Notes: generated from the sequence alone by a model not told the origin. Shown: positions 34,701 through 44,731, counted from the first letter of the stretch. The stretch: DNA of 57,269 nucleotides from Acidobacteriota bacterium (GCA_028874215.1 JAPPLF010000050.1:1-57269); one strand, 5' to 3'. Translations and numbers: made by a program.

Positions 34701-35102
34701 TCAGGGGAGTTGGCCCGGTTCCGGTTCCTGCATCAACTCGAGACCAGGGAGATCACGGAAGTCGTCGTGGTTCAGCGTCCAGAGGGCGGCACCCTGCACC
34801 AGAGCGCAGGCCGCTACAGCGAGATCGACCTCGCGCCCTCGAGGGCGAGACGTTTGCCGGTAAAGCCACGCGGCCTGAGTGGCCGCTTCGGCATCGAACG
34901 GGACGGCCGCGCGGCGCGGAAACATCTCTTCCTGCACCTGCAACTCGGCTGTCGTTCGGGGCCCGCGCAACCATTCATACAGCACGACCGTCGACAGGAT
35001 CACCCGGTGACCCTCCGCCACGAATGCCGACAGCCGTTTCAGCGAGCGGCGAGGGCCCGTGAGCGCATCGATCAGCACAGACGTATCGAGGTGAATCGTC
35101 AC
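34701..35102 (-). CDS. vapC: VapC-type PIN domain toxin
   Basis: A 133-residue PIN domain. Metal-site acidic residues: Asp in IHLDTSVLIDAL, Glu in VVLYEWLRGP, Asp in REVDLAVAACAL and Asp in WTLNHDDFRDLPG. Expected to be an endoribonuclease toxin neutralised by the antitoxin just upstream. It begins at GTG 35102, overlapping the antitoxin stop in GTGA. Not closely similar to the vapC at 28957. Confidence 0.87.
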   Translation of the reverse strand: MTIHLDTSVLIDALTGPRRSLKRLSAFVAEGHRVILSTVVLYEWLRGPRTTAELQVQEEMFPRRAAVPFDAEAATQAAWLYRQTSRPRGREVDLAVAACALVQGAALWTLNHDDFRDLPGLELMQEPEPGQLP

Positions 35103-35380
35103 GGCCTTTGCCCCGTTCGTCCGCCGCGGCGCCGAGCGGCCCGCACCTCGCGGATTTCAGCGTCGACACTCTGCTCGGAACGGGTCACCGGTGCATCGCG
35201 CAGGCGGTCGATCACCGACAGCAGACGAAGCCGTTCACGCTCGCTGAGCCGGTCCTTCCGCGCGGCGTAGTCGGCGACGGCTTCCCGAACCACATGGCTC
35301 TGCGCCATGCCGAAAAGATCCGCCATTCGACGGATCTGCCGCACCGTCGCATTATCGAGGGAGTAGGTCACCTTTACCAT
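35099..35380 (-). CDS. vapB: CopG/VapB-type antitoxin (ribbon-helix-helix)
   Basis: A 93-residue protein with an N-terminal ribbon-helix-helix (VKVTYSLDNATVRQIRRMAD, MAQSHVVREAVADYAAR) and a charged, probably flexible C-terminus. The promoter must lie in the 27-base gap to the addA stop or inside addA; the heptamer CCATAAT occurs twice there, at 35377-35383 (over the start codon) and 35396-35402, 19 bases apart, which could be operator half-sites. Coupled to the toxin by a four-base overlap. Confidence 0.82.
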   Translation of the reverse strand: MVKVTYSLDNATVRQIRRMADLFGMAQSHVVREAVADYAARKDRLSERERLRLLSVIDRLRDAPVTRSEQSVDAEIREVRAARRRGGRTGQRP

Positions 35381-35407
35381 AATGATGCAATACTGCCATA
35401 ATTTGGC

Positions 35408-38400
35408 TCAGATCCCCAGCAACCATCCTTCCGCCGGCTGTCCCGTGATCCGCTTCAGCCCATACGCATACCATTGCACCTGCCGTACGTAGTCCGGATC
35501 GTCCGGTTTGAGGTGAACGTCCGTCTTGAAGTCCACCACGATCCAGCGGCCCTCCTCCTGGAAGGCCAGATCGATGGTGCCTTCCAGCAGTCTTCCTTCC
35601 GCAACCGTGAGCACGAAAGGAAACTCCCGGTGACGCCTCCGGGCAGCCCGCGCCCGTTTCAGCAGCGGATGTTCCAAGGCGGAGAGCGCGGCCTGGATGG
35701 CGGACTTTCGCTCCTGGTTCGTCACGCCCAGGATCCTGCCATGGAGCCGGGCGAGCCTCCGGACCTCCGGTTCGCCGGCATCCAGCCGGATGTCCCGCAA
35801 CAACGTGTGGACCAGGGTCCCGAACCTGGGACCGGTGGGCCGGGAATCGGGAATCGGATGAGTCTCCAGCCCCACGGAGGGACACTCGGGAGGGTCTCCC
35901 GGTGAGGGTTCCCCGGTGACCGTCAACACCTGAAGCGTGGGCTCGGATCCGGACCTCAGCGCCCGCCGCCGGCCTTCCCGCCACCGCTCGTAGCGGGCAA
36001 GGCCTTCTTTCCCAGCCTGGCCCGCTTCGTCGTCGGCCAGGATCCGCTCCCGCTGCAGGCCGAAGTTGGGACGGACCGCCAGGTCCAGCAACCCGGGGTC
36101 CCACCAGACCACGGTGTGATCTCCCGTCTGAGGGCGGTGGAGGCCGGGCCGGATGGAGGCTTCGACGCGCCCCCTGGGGTTCTGAAGCAGACTGCGAGCC
36201 CCGAAGGCGGGGCAGCCGGGAGCCGGTCCGCCCCGATTCCAGTCCGGCCGCGCCGGATAGACGGACTTCTCCAGAGGCGCCAACCATTCCGGCCTCGATC
36301 CCGGCCTGGGACCTGTCCCCAGCCCGGGGACCACCAGCAGGTCACGGGCCCGCGTTGCGGCGACGTAGGCGAGGCGGACTCCCTCCGCCCGGTCCCGCGC
36401 CGCCTCTTCGTCGCGATGGTCCAACAGCTCCCAGGGGACACATCCCATGAGGCTGAAGGCCGCCAGGTTGCGGCTGGAATCGACGTGCTTGTCCGGGCGC
36501 GCGGAAGAGAGGTGCGCCGTCGTATCTGCCAGGATCACCACCGGAAACTCCAGGCCCTTGGCGTTGTGGACGGTCATCAGGTGGACCCCGTCGACTCCTT
36601 CCTCGGAAACCTGGGCCTCGGCGCCGGTGCGCCGCCGCGCCAGTCGTTCCAGATGTTCCACAAATGCCCGGAACGACCCTCCCCCGCCGGTCTCGAAGGC
36701 CCGGGCCAGATCGCAGACCCGCTGCACGTTGGCCAGAACCTGATGGCTCGCCGGGCGCAGCGCGAATCCCGCGTGAGCCCGCGTCAGAGAAAGGAGCCGG
36801 GAAAGGGTCTCGGCGACGGGGCGGCGGTTGCGCCGGCGGTGCAGACGGGCCAGGATCTCCAGCGCTTCGGCCACCGGCTCCAGGTCGGCATGCAGGTCTT
36901 CGGGGCGAGGACGGAACGGATGGAGCGAACCGTGACGATCCCGGAAGCGAAGCAACAGGGAATCCGGGATCCAGAAGAGGGAGCCGCGGAGCGTCGCGTA
37001 GATCGAGAGCTCGTCGTCCGGCCGCTCGATGGCGCCCAAGGCCACCCGAAGGGTCTCGACCTCTTCCCGCTGATGGAAGGATCGGGAGCCCATCAGGACG
37101 TGGGGAATCCCGCGGATCTCCAAACCCCTGGCATAGTCTCGCGTGACGTCCCGCCTCCAACTGACGAACCGCCGGAACAGGATGCAGACGTGGCCGGGTG
37201 AAATGGGGATGCGCCGGGACGGGTCCTCCGGGTCGCCCACCTGCCAGCCGCTTTCCCGCAGCAGCCAGTCGGTGAAGGCAGCGACGGTCTGGGGCAGGCT
37301 CTCTTCGATGGCCGCGTTGGCCAGGTTCCCCCATTTGCTGTAGGGACGCGGCACCGGAAGGGCGATGAGGGCCGGCTGATCTCCCTCGCCGGCTCGGTGG
37401 CTCTTGAGCGGGACGTAGTCGGGCTGCCCGCTGACGGGGTCGGCCGTCATCTCCGGCGCGAAGGCCGCGTTGACGGCCATTTGCAGGGGCCGCACGGAGC
37501 GGAAGTTCCGCTTCAGGTGGACCACGCTCACCCCGGCCGCCTGCAGGATCTCCTTGATCTCCTGGTACAGGACCACGTCGGCGCGCCGGAAGCGATAGAT
37601 GGACTGCTTGGGGTCTCCCACCAGAAAGAGCTTTCCGGAAACGGGCCGGACCCTGCGCCAATTCGTCTCCTCGGGGTCGTCCGCCGACAGGAGCATCAGA
37701 ATCTCGGCCTGGAGCGCGTCGGTGTCCTGGAACTCGTCGACGAAGACGTGGCTGAACTGTTCCTGGAAATCCCCGCGGACCGACGGCCGGTCCCGGATCA
37801 GGTCCCGGGTCTTGATCAGCAGGTCCATGAAGTCGAGCCGGCTGGTCTGTTCCTTGAGCGTCTCATAGAAGGGGGCTACTTCCAGGAGTTCCTCACGGAG
37901 CAGCGCCGCCAGGTCGGCGTCGGCGCACCGCGTGAAATCCTTCAACTCCCGAAGCAGGTTTTCCCGTGCCTGCACCACCACCGCCCGGGGCAGGCCGGGA
38001 GCGTATTCTCCGGTCCGGGCCGGCCGGAAGTAGCGGGACCTCAACCGTTGCAGTAGGCGGAGCATCCGACCTTCGAGACGATCGCAGTCGCGCCGCCGCT
38101 CTCGCTCGAATCGCCGGACCCAGGCGTCCAGTTCCCGAACCGGACCCAGATTCTGTCGAAGCCTGTCCCGCCGGTTGGTTGACCGGATGCTGTCGGCCGC
38201 CAACTCCCGGCTCCGGCCGACCAAGGCGTCCAAGGCCCCTTCCCGGTCGAAGACCTCCCGTCTCCAGGGACTACCATAGTCGCGCCATTCCAAAAGTTGC
38301 CGGGCGGCCGAGCGAAGCTGGTCCAGAGGCGAGCCAAAGTCGTTCCCCTGTGGGGTCAGGGACCGCTGGAGGGCCCGGGCCAGTCCCGGTGAGGGATGGG

Positions 38401-38881
38401 CCATCCGCGCTTCCATCCATTGCCGAAACGCCCTCCGGAAGAGACGGGACGCTTCATCTTCCGAGGTTTCCCGGAAATCGGGGTCGACGCCCGCCTCCAC
38501 CGGCCTCTTTCGAAGCAGGTCCGCGCAGAAGGAGTGGATGGTGGAGATGCTGGCCTCCTCCAGCCCCGCCACCGCCCGCTCCAGATTCCGGATCTCGGCC
38601 GGATCCGAGGCTTGCCGCCGGGCCCGGTCCAGCGCCTCTCGCAGACGCAGCTTCAGCTCGCCGGCCGCCTTCCGGGTGAAGGTGACGGCGGCGATCCCGT
38701 CGACGCGGGCCCGGCCGCTCGCCAGGACGGCCACCAGGCGCCGGACCAGCTCGGTGGTCTTGCCCGTGCCCGCCGCCGCCTCCACCAGAAGGCTCACGTC
38801 CAGGGAATCCCGGATGGCGCGGCGTCCGGCGGAATCGGAAGGTGAGGGATCCTGGGGACCGAACTTCAAGGAATCGTTCAT
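35408..38881 (-). CDS. addA: AddA-type UvrD-family helicase-nuclease
   Basis: A 1157-residue DNA repair helicase with a C-terminal nuclease, expected to process double-strand breaks with the AddB partner. Superfamily 1 motifs are in order: EAAAGTGKTTELVRRL (Walker A, about residues 33-48), AVTFTRKAAGEL (Ia), VFVDEFQDTDALQ (II), LFLVGDPKQSIYRFR (III), LKRNFRSVRPL (IV), GVHLMTVHNAKGLEFPVV (V) and AYVAATRARDLLVV (VI). The PD-(D/E)XK nuclease is at the end: LEGTIDLAF, WIVVDFKTD and YVRQVQWYAYGL. ATG 38881 is the start; the frame is open far upstream only because it shadows addB. It begins 8 bases after the addB stop. Confidence 0.92.
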   Translation of the reverse strand: MNDSLKFGPQDPSPSDSAGRRAIRDSLDVSLLVEAAAGTGKTTELVRRLVAVLASGRARVDGIAAVTFTRKAAGELKLRLREALDRARRQASDPAEIRNLERAVAGLEEASISTIHSFCADLLRKRPVEAGVDPDFRETSEDEASRLFRRAFRQWMEARMAHPSPGLARALQRSLTPQGNDFGSPLDQLRSAARQLLEWRDYGSPWRREVFDREGALDALVGRSRELAADSIRSTNRRDRLRQNLGPVRELDAWVRRFERERRRDCDRLEGRMLRLLQRLRSRYFRPARTGEYAPGLPRAVVVQARENLLRELKDFTRCADADLAALLREELLEVAPFYETLKEQTSRLDFMDLLIKTRDLIRDRPSVRGDFQEQFSHVFVDEFQDTDALQAEILMLLSADDPEETNWRRVRPVSGKLFLVGDPKQSIYRFRRADVVLYQEIKEILQAAGVSVVHLKRNFRSVRPLQMAVNAAFAPEMTADPVSGQPDYVPLKSHRAGEGDQPALIALPVPRPYSKWGNLANAAIEESLPQTVAAFTDWLLRESGWQVGDPEDPSRRIPISPGHVCILFRRFVSWRRDVTRDYARGLEIRGIPHVLMGSRSFHQREEVETLRVALGAIERPDDELSIYATLRGSLFWIPDSLLLRFRDRHGSLHPFRPRPEDLHADLEPVAEALEILARLHRRRNRRPVAETLSRLLSLTRAHAGFALRPASHQVLANVQRVCDLARAFETGGGGSFRAFVEHLERLARRRTGAEAQVSEEGVDGVHLMTVHNAKGLEFPVVILADTTAHLSSARPDKHVDSSRNLAAFSLMGCVPWELLDHRDEEAARDRAEGVRLAYVAATRARDLLVVPGLGTGPRPGSRPEWLAPLEKSVYPARPDWNRGGPAPGCPAFGARSLLQNPRGRVEASIRPGLHRPQTGDHTVVWWDPGLLDLAVRPNFGLQRERILADDEAGQAGKEGLARYERWREGRRRALRSGSEPTLQVLTVTGEPSPGDPPECPSVGLETHPIPDSRPTGPRFGTLVHTLLRDIRLDAGEPEVRRLARLHGRILGVTNQERKSAIQAALSALEHPLLKRARAARRRHREFPFVLTVAEGRLLEGTIDLAFQEEGRWIVVDFKTDVHLKPDDPDYVRQVQWYAYGLKRITGQPAEGWLLGI

Positions 38882-38889
38882 GAGGCCGC

Positions 38890-41800
38890 TCAGGGAAGTT
38901 TGCGAAGCTGCAGGAGAGGCTCCAGGGGCCGGCTTTCCTTGAGGTCGGCGCGCAGTTCTTCGTACGGTCCGCAGACCGCCCGGTAATCGCAGGTGGCGCA
39001 ACTCTCCTCGCGAGGCGCGGCGGGAAGGAAGCCTTCGCCCACCGCCTGGTCGATGGTCTCCAGCACTGATCCGATCCGGTTCCGGCCCTCCCGGTCGAGC
39101 CGGAGCCGGTGGATCCGGAAGTTCCCTCTCTGGGTGCAATAGTGGAGGCGTCCCCCAACGACCGGGACGCCCAGGAGTTCCTGGGCAGCCAGGGAATAGA
39201 GGAGGGGTTGGAGGGTTTCGCCTTGTCCCACCGACTGGGGTATGGGCTCCCTGGCTTTGCCGGTCTTGTGGTCGGTGATCCGGAGGACGCGGTGAGAGGG
39301 ATGCATTTCCACCAGGTCGACGATCCCCCGGAGCCGCATCCCGTCCAGGATGACGGCCTCTCCGGGAGTGCTGTCCCGGTCCCGGTCCTCGCCTCCGGCA
39401 AGGCCGAAAGCGTAGTCGAAGTGGATCGGCACCCATCCGTCCGACTCCTGGCTGGCGCCGCGGATCCAGGTCCGGAGGTCGATTCGCAGGTCCTCGACCT
39501 CCGACTCCCAGACCGAAGGGAGAATTGGAGCCATGCGTTCCCGGTAGGCCCCGGCGACCTGGTCCAGCACCTGGTCCGCCCGGCTCAGGAGGTCCTCCAA
39601 CCTTCCAGCGTTCATGGGGAGCAGGTCCTCTTCCCGGAGCCGGCGAAAGAGCCGGGACTGGACTTCGTGGAAGAGGGAGCCCCGGGTCAGGGGATCCATG
39701 CGTTCCGGAGCCAGGGTTTCCTCTTTCGGCCGCAACCTCTGGATGGAGTGGAGGAAGAAGCGGTACGGACAGGAGGCGAATGTTTCCAGGTCCGTGGCGG
39801 AATAGCTTCGATTGCGGAGCCGGTGCTTGTGCAGAATCCCGCGGGCCGCGGAATCGGACCGGGCCAGAATCCCGTCGTCGTCCGACCAGGCCGGGCGCCA
39901 GCGCTTGTAGCGTGCCCGCAAAGACCGCGCCAGCCACGGATTCACCAGGAGCAGGTACCGCCCCTGGCCCGTGTCCTGAGATTTCGGCGCCTGCAGGACC
40001 GGCCCCAGCGTGGACAGATCGTACTCGGCGTCGTCGATGGCACGAGCGGGATCCCGGGGCGCGGTCCAACCCAGACGGGTGCTGGAGGCCGCGGCGCTCG
40101 TCCGTTCCAGTTCCTGGACGTCGGGCAATTGTCCCAAGGCCGCGCGCATCAGTTCCAGGGCGTAGAGGGAGGGGACCCGGGACCGTCCCCGCACCAGGTC
40201 CATGCGCGGGTAGGAAGCGATGAGGCGCCGGGAGGCCGCGGCCAGAGCGATGCGCAACAACCGGCGCTCCTCCCGGATCTTGTCCGCCAGCAAGGGAAGG
40301 TGGCCCGAAACCCGCTGGCGCAGCGGGTCCGGCAGCAGCGGGTCCTCGGTTGCCTTGCGGGGGAAGATTCCCTCCGAGAGTCCGGGAAGACAGACCACCT
40401 GGAAGGACCGGCCGCACGCCTCCCCCGGCGTTCCGACGAAGACCCGGCCGTAGGGTCTCTCCGGCGGGTCCCGTCTCAGTTCGCCGAGGCGTTGGCTCAG
40501 GACCTCTCTCACCTCGGTGAGGGTCACCGGTCCCACCTGTCCCATGGGCTCCAGTTCGGCCAGGAGGGACAGCACCGTGTCCGGCCGGTGCAGAGCCAGG
40601 GCGGACAGCCGGCGGAGCCGCTCCAGCCAGGCCCGCCAGTTCTGCTGGTGAGGAAAGTCTCCCAGAAACTCGATGACCGGCAGGGCAAAATCCCTGAGGT
40701 TCCTGAGCCGGTCCAATCGGCTCCGGAGCGCCTGTCCCGCCGCTTCGTTCCCCTCCGCCTCCCTTCGTCTCCGTTTCGCCAGGAGGTCCGATTCCAGGAC
40801 GGCGAGCCGGCTCTCCCAGCGGTCCCTGCCGCCGATGACGGCGGCATCCACCAGGAGCCGTTCCCAGTGAGCCGGAGTCCTGAGGGTGCCGGCGATCACC
40901 GGAGAACGGTCGTCTTCCGGGTCCGGGTCGCCCTCCGCCGCCGCGGGCGCGTCGCCGCCGGACTTGAAGCTCAGCTCCAGGTCTTCCCCCGGACCGGCCC
41001 AGGGAGGTTGCTGCTCGACCCGATCCGGGGAGGGGTGGCCGCGCGGAACCTGGCCCAGGGAGAGGTACTCCGCGAATCGGCTGGCCGTGAGGCCCTCCTC
41101 GGCGCACTCCAGGAGGGTCAGAAGAGCCCGTCCCGCCGGGTCGGGACGCGAGATGCCCCGGCTGAAGTAGCCGGGGATGCCTGCACGGGCCAGCGCCTCC
41201 TCCATCTGGGACTGGTAGGCCTCCGGATTGCGCAACAGGACCGCCATCCGGTCGAAGGCCGTTCCCCGCTTGGCCTCCTCCAGGAGGGACCGGGCGATCT
41301 CCACGCACTCGTGACCCTCGCCCACGGCCGAAAAGAGTCGAAAGCCGGGATCCATGGGACCGCCGGCGACCTCTCCGGCAGCGAAGAGGCTCGACCGGAT
41401 TCGGCCCAGAGCGGCCCCGCCGGCCTCTCCTCCGTTCCGGGGCGGGGTTGGAGCCGCCACTTTCAACAGCGCCCGGAAGGCCTCCATGCCCGGTTCGTCC
41501 CCCGAGAGAACCAGGGCCAGCGTCGCCGGAGACCTGCCGATGAGAGAGCCGAAAAAGCGGAACTCGGCCCGGGAACGGGGAGGAACGTCCAACAGCACCA
41601 CGGGAAGTCCGGCCCACGGAGACTCTCCGTAAAGAGCCCCGGCCGCCAGCTCCAACAACCTGGCCCGGTCGGCCAGGGCATGTGCCTGGAGTTCCCGCGT
41701 GTACAGCTCCAGCAGGTCGGCCAGATCGGGTCCGCCCCGGCTGCATTGCGCCAACCGGTCACCGCGGGCTTGAGCCAGACGCAGGTCCTGTAGCGTGGAC

Positions 41801-42165
41801 GCCAGGGCGCGGGAGAAGCCGGGCATACCGGAGACGGGAGCAAAGTAACCTGGGCTGCCTGCTTCCCGGCTCCGGTAACCGGCCCGAGCGGCCAGGGCCT
41901 CCAGTCCCAGCCGGCTCAGGGGAGCCAGGCCCCCTCCCGCCAGATCCGGGGTCGCCAGCGCCGCCGCCAGTTGTGCCGGTGTCCACCGATGGAGACCCAT
42001 CCGGCCCTGGTTGCGCAGAGACAGGGTTCTCGCCAATTCGTCGGCCGCCGCCCGGGTCGACGCCAGGATCAGAATCTCGCCGGGGCAGTCCAGGGAATCA
42101 ATCCAGAGATCCACGACGGCGGGGACCGACTCGTATCGGGTGACCTCCTGAATTCGATTGGACAT
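38890..42165 (-). CDS. addB: AddB-like PD-(D/E)XK nuclease subunit
   Basis: A 1091-residue protein with the AddB layout: an inactive helicase-like N-terminal two thirds and a C-terminal Fe-S nuclease. The nuclease is bracketed by the cluster cysteines: ASCPYRFFLHSIQRL (first Cys, about residue 790) and CATCDYRAVCGPYEE near the end; the catalytic segment is LRGIVDLVEM, then RITDHKTGKA. No Walker A motif is seen: the N-terminus starts at GEILILASTRAAADELA, the position after the P-loop, and an in-frame stop 14 codons upstream excludes a longer start. It would therefore be a structural partner to AddA. First gene of the addB-addA pair. Confidence 0.87.
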   Translation of the reverse strand: MSNRIQEVTRYESVPAVVDLWIDSLDCPGEILILASTRAAADELARTLSLRNQGRMGLHRWTPAQLAAALATPDLAGGGLAPLSRLGLEALAARAGYRSREAGSPGYFAPVSGMPGFSRALASTLQDLRLAQARGDRLAQCSRGGPDLADLLELYTRELQAHALADRARLLELAAGALYGESPWAGLPVVLLDVPPRSRAEFRFFGSLIGRSPATLALVLSGDEPGMEAFRALLKVAAPTPPRNGGEAGGAALGRIRSSLFAAGEVAGGPMDPGFRLFSAVGEGHECVEIARSLLEEAKRGTAFDRMAVLLRNPEAYQSQMEEALARAGIPGYFSRGISRPDPAGRALLTLLECAEEGLTASRFAEYLSLGQVPRGHPSPDRVEQQPPWAGPGEDLELSFKSGGDAPAAAEGDPDPEDDRSPVIAGTLRTPAHWERLLVDAAVIGGRDRWESRLAVLESDLLAKRRRREAEGNEAAGQALRSRLDRLRNLRDFALPVIEFLGDFPHQQNWRAWLERLRRLSALALHRPDTVLSLLAELEPMGQVGPVTLTEVREVLSQRLGELRRDPPERPYGRVFVGTPGEACGRSFQVVCLPGLSEGIFPRKATEDPLLPDPLRQRVSGHLPLLADKIREERRLLRIALAAASRRLIASYPRMDLVRGRSRVPSLYALELMRAALGQLPDVQELERTSAAASSTRLGWTAPRDPARAIDDAEYDLSTLGPVLQAPKSQDTGQGRYLLLVNPWLARSLRARYKRWRPAWSDDDGILARSDSAARGILHKHRLRNRSYSATDLETFASCPYRFFLHSIQRLRPKEETLAPERMDPLTRGSLFHEVQSRLFRRLREEDLLPMNAGRLEDLLSRADQVLDQVAGAYRERMAPILPSVWESEVEDLRIDLRTWIRGASQESDGWVPIHFDYAFGLAGGEDRDRDSTPGEAVILDGMRLRGIVDLVEMHPSHRVLRITDHKTGKAREPIPQSVGQGETLQPLLYSLAAQELLGVPVVGGRLHYCTQRGNFRIHRLRLDREGRNRIGSVLETIDQAVGEGFLPAAPREESCATCDYRAVCGPYEELRADLKESRPLEPLLQLRKLP

Positions 42166-42309
42166 GTCGGCAGATGAGAATCCGCGGAGAAGCTCGGGCC
42201 GGCATTATATCCCCGAGCTGTGCATCCACATAGGGGCGCGCTGCGAGGCGGCGAAGAGGCATCGGCCGAAGCCTTCCCGTAGTAAACTGGCCGGCGGGAG
42301 AAACTGCGC

Positions 42310-43422
42310 TTGCGAAAATCGGTCTGGGTGTTGGTGTTGGCGCTTCCGGTGGCGACCGTCGGCGTGTGCGGCGCCGGGGATTGGCCCCAGTTCCGGGGGA
42401 GTCCCTCCCTGACCGGCGTGTCCGGCGCACGGTTGCCGTCCTCTCCCGAACTCGCCTGGACTCATGAGGCGGGCGATCCCATCGAGTCCTCGGCTGCCGT
42501 CAGTGGTGGGCGCGTCTTCGTCGGTACGGCGGGAGGCGAGCTGCACGCCGTCGACCTGGAATCGGGCGCGTTGGCCTGGCGGTACGAGGCGCAGGACGCC
42601 ATTGGAGAGTCCTCGGCTGCCGTTTCCGGCGGCAGCGTCTATATCGCCGATTTGTCGGGAATGCTCCACGCCGTGTCCGAGGCCGACGGGACCAGGCGCT
42701 GGACCTTTCAGACCGACGGTGAGGTGAAATCTTCCCCGGTGGTGTTGTCAGACTCGGTCCTGGTCGGTTCCTACGACGGGTACCTCTATTGCATTTCCGC
42801 CGGCGGAGGGGACCTTCGCTGGAAGCGGGAGACGGACGGACCGCTCCACTGCACCCCCGGAGTTCTCGACGGAATCGCCTACGTTTCAGGGTGCGACGGC
42901 ATGTTGCGCGGGATCCGGGTCTCCGACGGAGAGCCGGTGGTCACGGTGGATGTGGGCGCCTACACCGGGGCCTCCCCGTCCCTCGCCGGAGACAGGGCCG
43001 TCTTCGGGACCTTCGACAACCAGGTGCTGGCCGTGGGGCTGAAATCCGGCGCCGTTCTCTGGCGTTACCAGGCTCCGGAGCGGGCGGCGCCGTTTTACTC
43101 GTCCGCCGCCCGGTTCGGCGGGAAGGTCGTGGTGGGAGGACGGGACAAACTGGTTCATTGCCTGGATGCCGACACCGGAAAGGCGTTGTGGACCCATGCC
43201 ACCCGGGCTCGAGTGGACTCCTCTCCGGCCATTGCCGATGGGCGGGTCTGGGTCGGTTCCTACGACGGCCGGCTCTACTCGCTGGACCTGGAGACCGGGA
43301 AGCCGTTGTGGGAGTTTCGAACGGGCGGGAGGATTTCCGCTTCCCCCGCGGTGGCGGCCGGCCGGGTCATCGTCGGGTCCCAGGACGGACTGCTCTACTG
43401 TTTCGGCGCCGCTTCCCGGTGA
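42310..43422 (+). CDS. Exported PQQ-like beta-propeller repeat protein
   Basis: A 370-residue protein with a signal peptide (RKSVWVLVLALPVATVGVCG) and WPQFRGSPSLTG, the typical opening of PQQ-like propellers. Repeats of the kind GGRVFVGTAGGELHAVDLES, then GALAWRYE, recur about eight times (YIADLSGMLHAV, VGSYDGYLYCI, VGSYDGRLYSLDLETGKPLW, VGSQDGLLYCF). It resembles the BamB-like/outer-membrane-protein-assembly-factor group but lacks BamB's lipobox, so it is a secreted or periplasmic scaffold of unknown function. The start is TTG 42310, with GGGAG ten bases upstream; no ATG suits the signal peptide. Confidence 0.82.
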   Translation: MRKSVWVLVLALPVATVGVCGAGDWPQFRGSPSLTGVSGARLPSSPELAWTHEAGDPIESSAAVSGGRVFVGTAGGELHAVDLESGALAWRYEAQDAIGESSAAVSGGSVYIADLSGMLHAVSEADGTRRWTFQTDGEVKSSPVVLSDSVLVGSYDGYLYCISAGGGDLRWKRETDGPLHCTPGVLDGIAYVSGCDGMLRGIRVSDGEPVVTVDVGAYTGASPSLAGDRAVFGTFDNQVLAVGLKSGAVLWRYQAPERAAPFYSSAARFGGKVVVGGRDKLVHCLDADTGKALWTHATRARVDSSPAIADGRVWVGSYDGRLYSLDLETGKPLWEFRTGGRISASPAVAAGRVIVGSQDGLLYCFGAASR

Positions 43423-43456
43423 TTCCCCGCGCCAACCCGGGCTCGATACTCGGCCC

Positions 43457-44731
43457 TCACTTCATAACCCAGCGCCGTGACTTCATTTCGAAGCGGGGCA
43501 GAGTCCCCGGCGGCACCGGCGAGACGGGAATTCTCAGCGCGAAGGCGGCGTGAAGCTCCCGCTCCAGTTGCCGGGCTCCCCCTTCCCCCAGGCTCGACTC
43601 GATCTGGATCGTCATTTCCTTGAGCACGCCCGACTCGTGGACCTCCACCCGGTACTCGGAGATTTCCGGGCGTTTCCGGATCACCTCCTCGACGGCGGCC
43701 GGAAACAGGTTCACGCCCCGGATCACCACCATGTCGTCGACCCTCCCCAGAACGCCGCCTTCCAGCGCCAGCTCGAATCGGCCGCAGGCGCAGGGGCTCA
43801 TGGTGGACGGTTTCACCAAGTCTCCGGTCCGGTAGCGCAGGACCGGCGACCCGACCCGGTCCAGCGTGGTCAGAATCAACTCCCCCGTCTCCCCCGGGGC
43901 GATGGGACGGGAGGTGGCCGGGTCCACCACCTCGGCCAGACAGGCGTTTTCCAGGACGTGCAGGACGCCCCGACGGGAAGGGCACTCGTAGCTGACGGGG
44001 CCCACCTCGGTCATGCCGTGGTGGTCGCGAAGGCGGGCTCCCCAGGCGGCTTCCAGGCGCGTCCGGGTGGCCTCGATGCACCCCCCCGGTTCTCCGGCCG
44101 TCAACAGGATTCGAACCGGGGACTGCTCCAGCGAGAGGCCGTTTTCCGACGCGACCTCAGCCAGGTGCAGGGCGTAGGTCGGCGTGGCGCAGAGGACGTC
44201 CACCCGGTTGTCCAGAATGGCTCGCAGGCGCCCCAGGCTGCTCTGCCCGCCGCCCGGAATACAGAGTGTCCCCAGGGCTTGCGCCGCGTCGAAGGCGGTC
44301 CAGAAACCCAGGAAGGGGCCGAAGGAGAAGGCGAAGAAGATGCGGTCCCCGGGCCTCACTCCCGACATCCGGTAGACGGTCTTCCAGCACTCCAGCATCT
44401 TGTCCCAGGTCTCGGCGGTGTCCAGGCAACGGAGCGGTTCGCCCCGGCTGCCGCTGGTCTGGTTGAAACGGGTGTAACGGTGCAGCGGAAAGCTCAGGTT
44501 GCGGCCGAAGGGAGGATTCCGGACCTGGTCCTCCAGGAGCTCCCGTTTCCCGGTGAACGGAACCTGGCGCCGAAACTCGCGGAGGCTCGGAGGCTTCCGT
44601 GTCAGCGGTGTGGGGCCCAGCTTCTCCCGGTAGAACGGATTCGAGGCCAGGACCGTTTCCAGCAGCCGCTGCAGTTTCTCACGCTGCCGTTTCCGGATGG
44701 CTTCCGGTCCGGGGGGCTCCATAGGACTCAA
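43457..44731 (-). CDS. PaaK-type phenylacetate-CoA ligase family enzyme
   Basis: A 424-residue adenylate-forming enzyme of the PaaK family, which activates aryl or acyl acids as CoA (or carrier) thioesters through an AMP intermediate. Motifs: FNQTSGSRGEPL (P-loop, about residues 88-99), RDHHGMTEVGPVSYEC (about 237-252), LRYRTGDLVKP and GRVDDMVVIRGVNLFP, with a final Lys-containing C-terminal domain. Four Cys (CACGRF and elsewhere) suggest a possible structural site. It overlaps the thioesterase stop in TTGA if it begins at TTG 44731; ATG 44722 is the alternative. Last gene of the four-gene operon with the thioesterase, halogenase-like and HemN-like genes. Confidence 0.85.
   Translation of the reverse strand: MSPMEPPGPEAIRKRQREKLQRLLETVLASNPFYREKLGPTPLTRKPPSLREFRRQVPFTGKRELLEDQVRNPPFGRNLSFPLHRYTRFNQTSGSRGEPLRCLDTAETWDKMLECWKTVYRMSGVRPGDRIFFAFSFGPFLGFWTAFDAAQALGTLCIPGGGQSSLGRLRAILDNRVDVLCATPTYALHLAEVASENGLSLEQSPVRILLTAGEPGGCIEATRTRLEAAWGARLRDHHGMTEVGPVSYECPSRRGVLHVLENACLAEVVDPATSRPIAPGETGELILTTLDRVGSPVLRYRTGDLVKPSTMSPCACGRFELALEGGVLGRVDDMVVIRGVNLFPAAVEEVIRKRPEISEYRVEVHESGVLKEMTIQIESSLGEGGARQLERELHAAFALRIPVSPVPPGTLPRFEMKSRRWVMK

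Noticed and set aside
38882..41746. A 2112-residue protein made of the addA frame extended upstream
   Set aside because: The extra 955 codons are an antisense-like, Pro/Gly/Arg-rich shadow of addB; the real protein begins at the ATG at 38881 with the helicase N-terminus.
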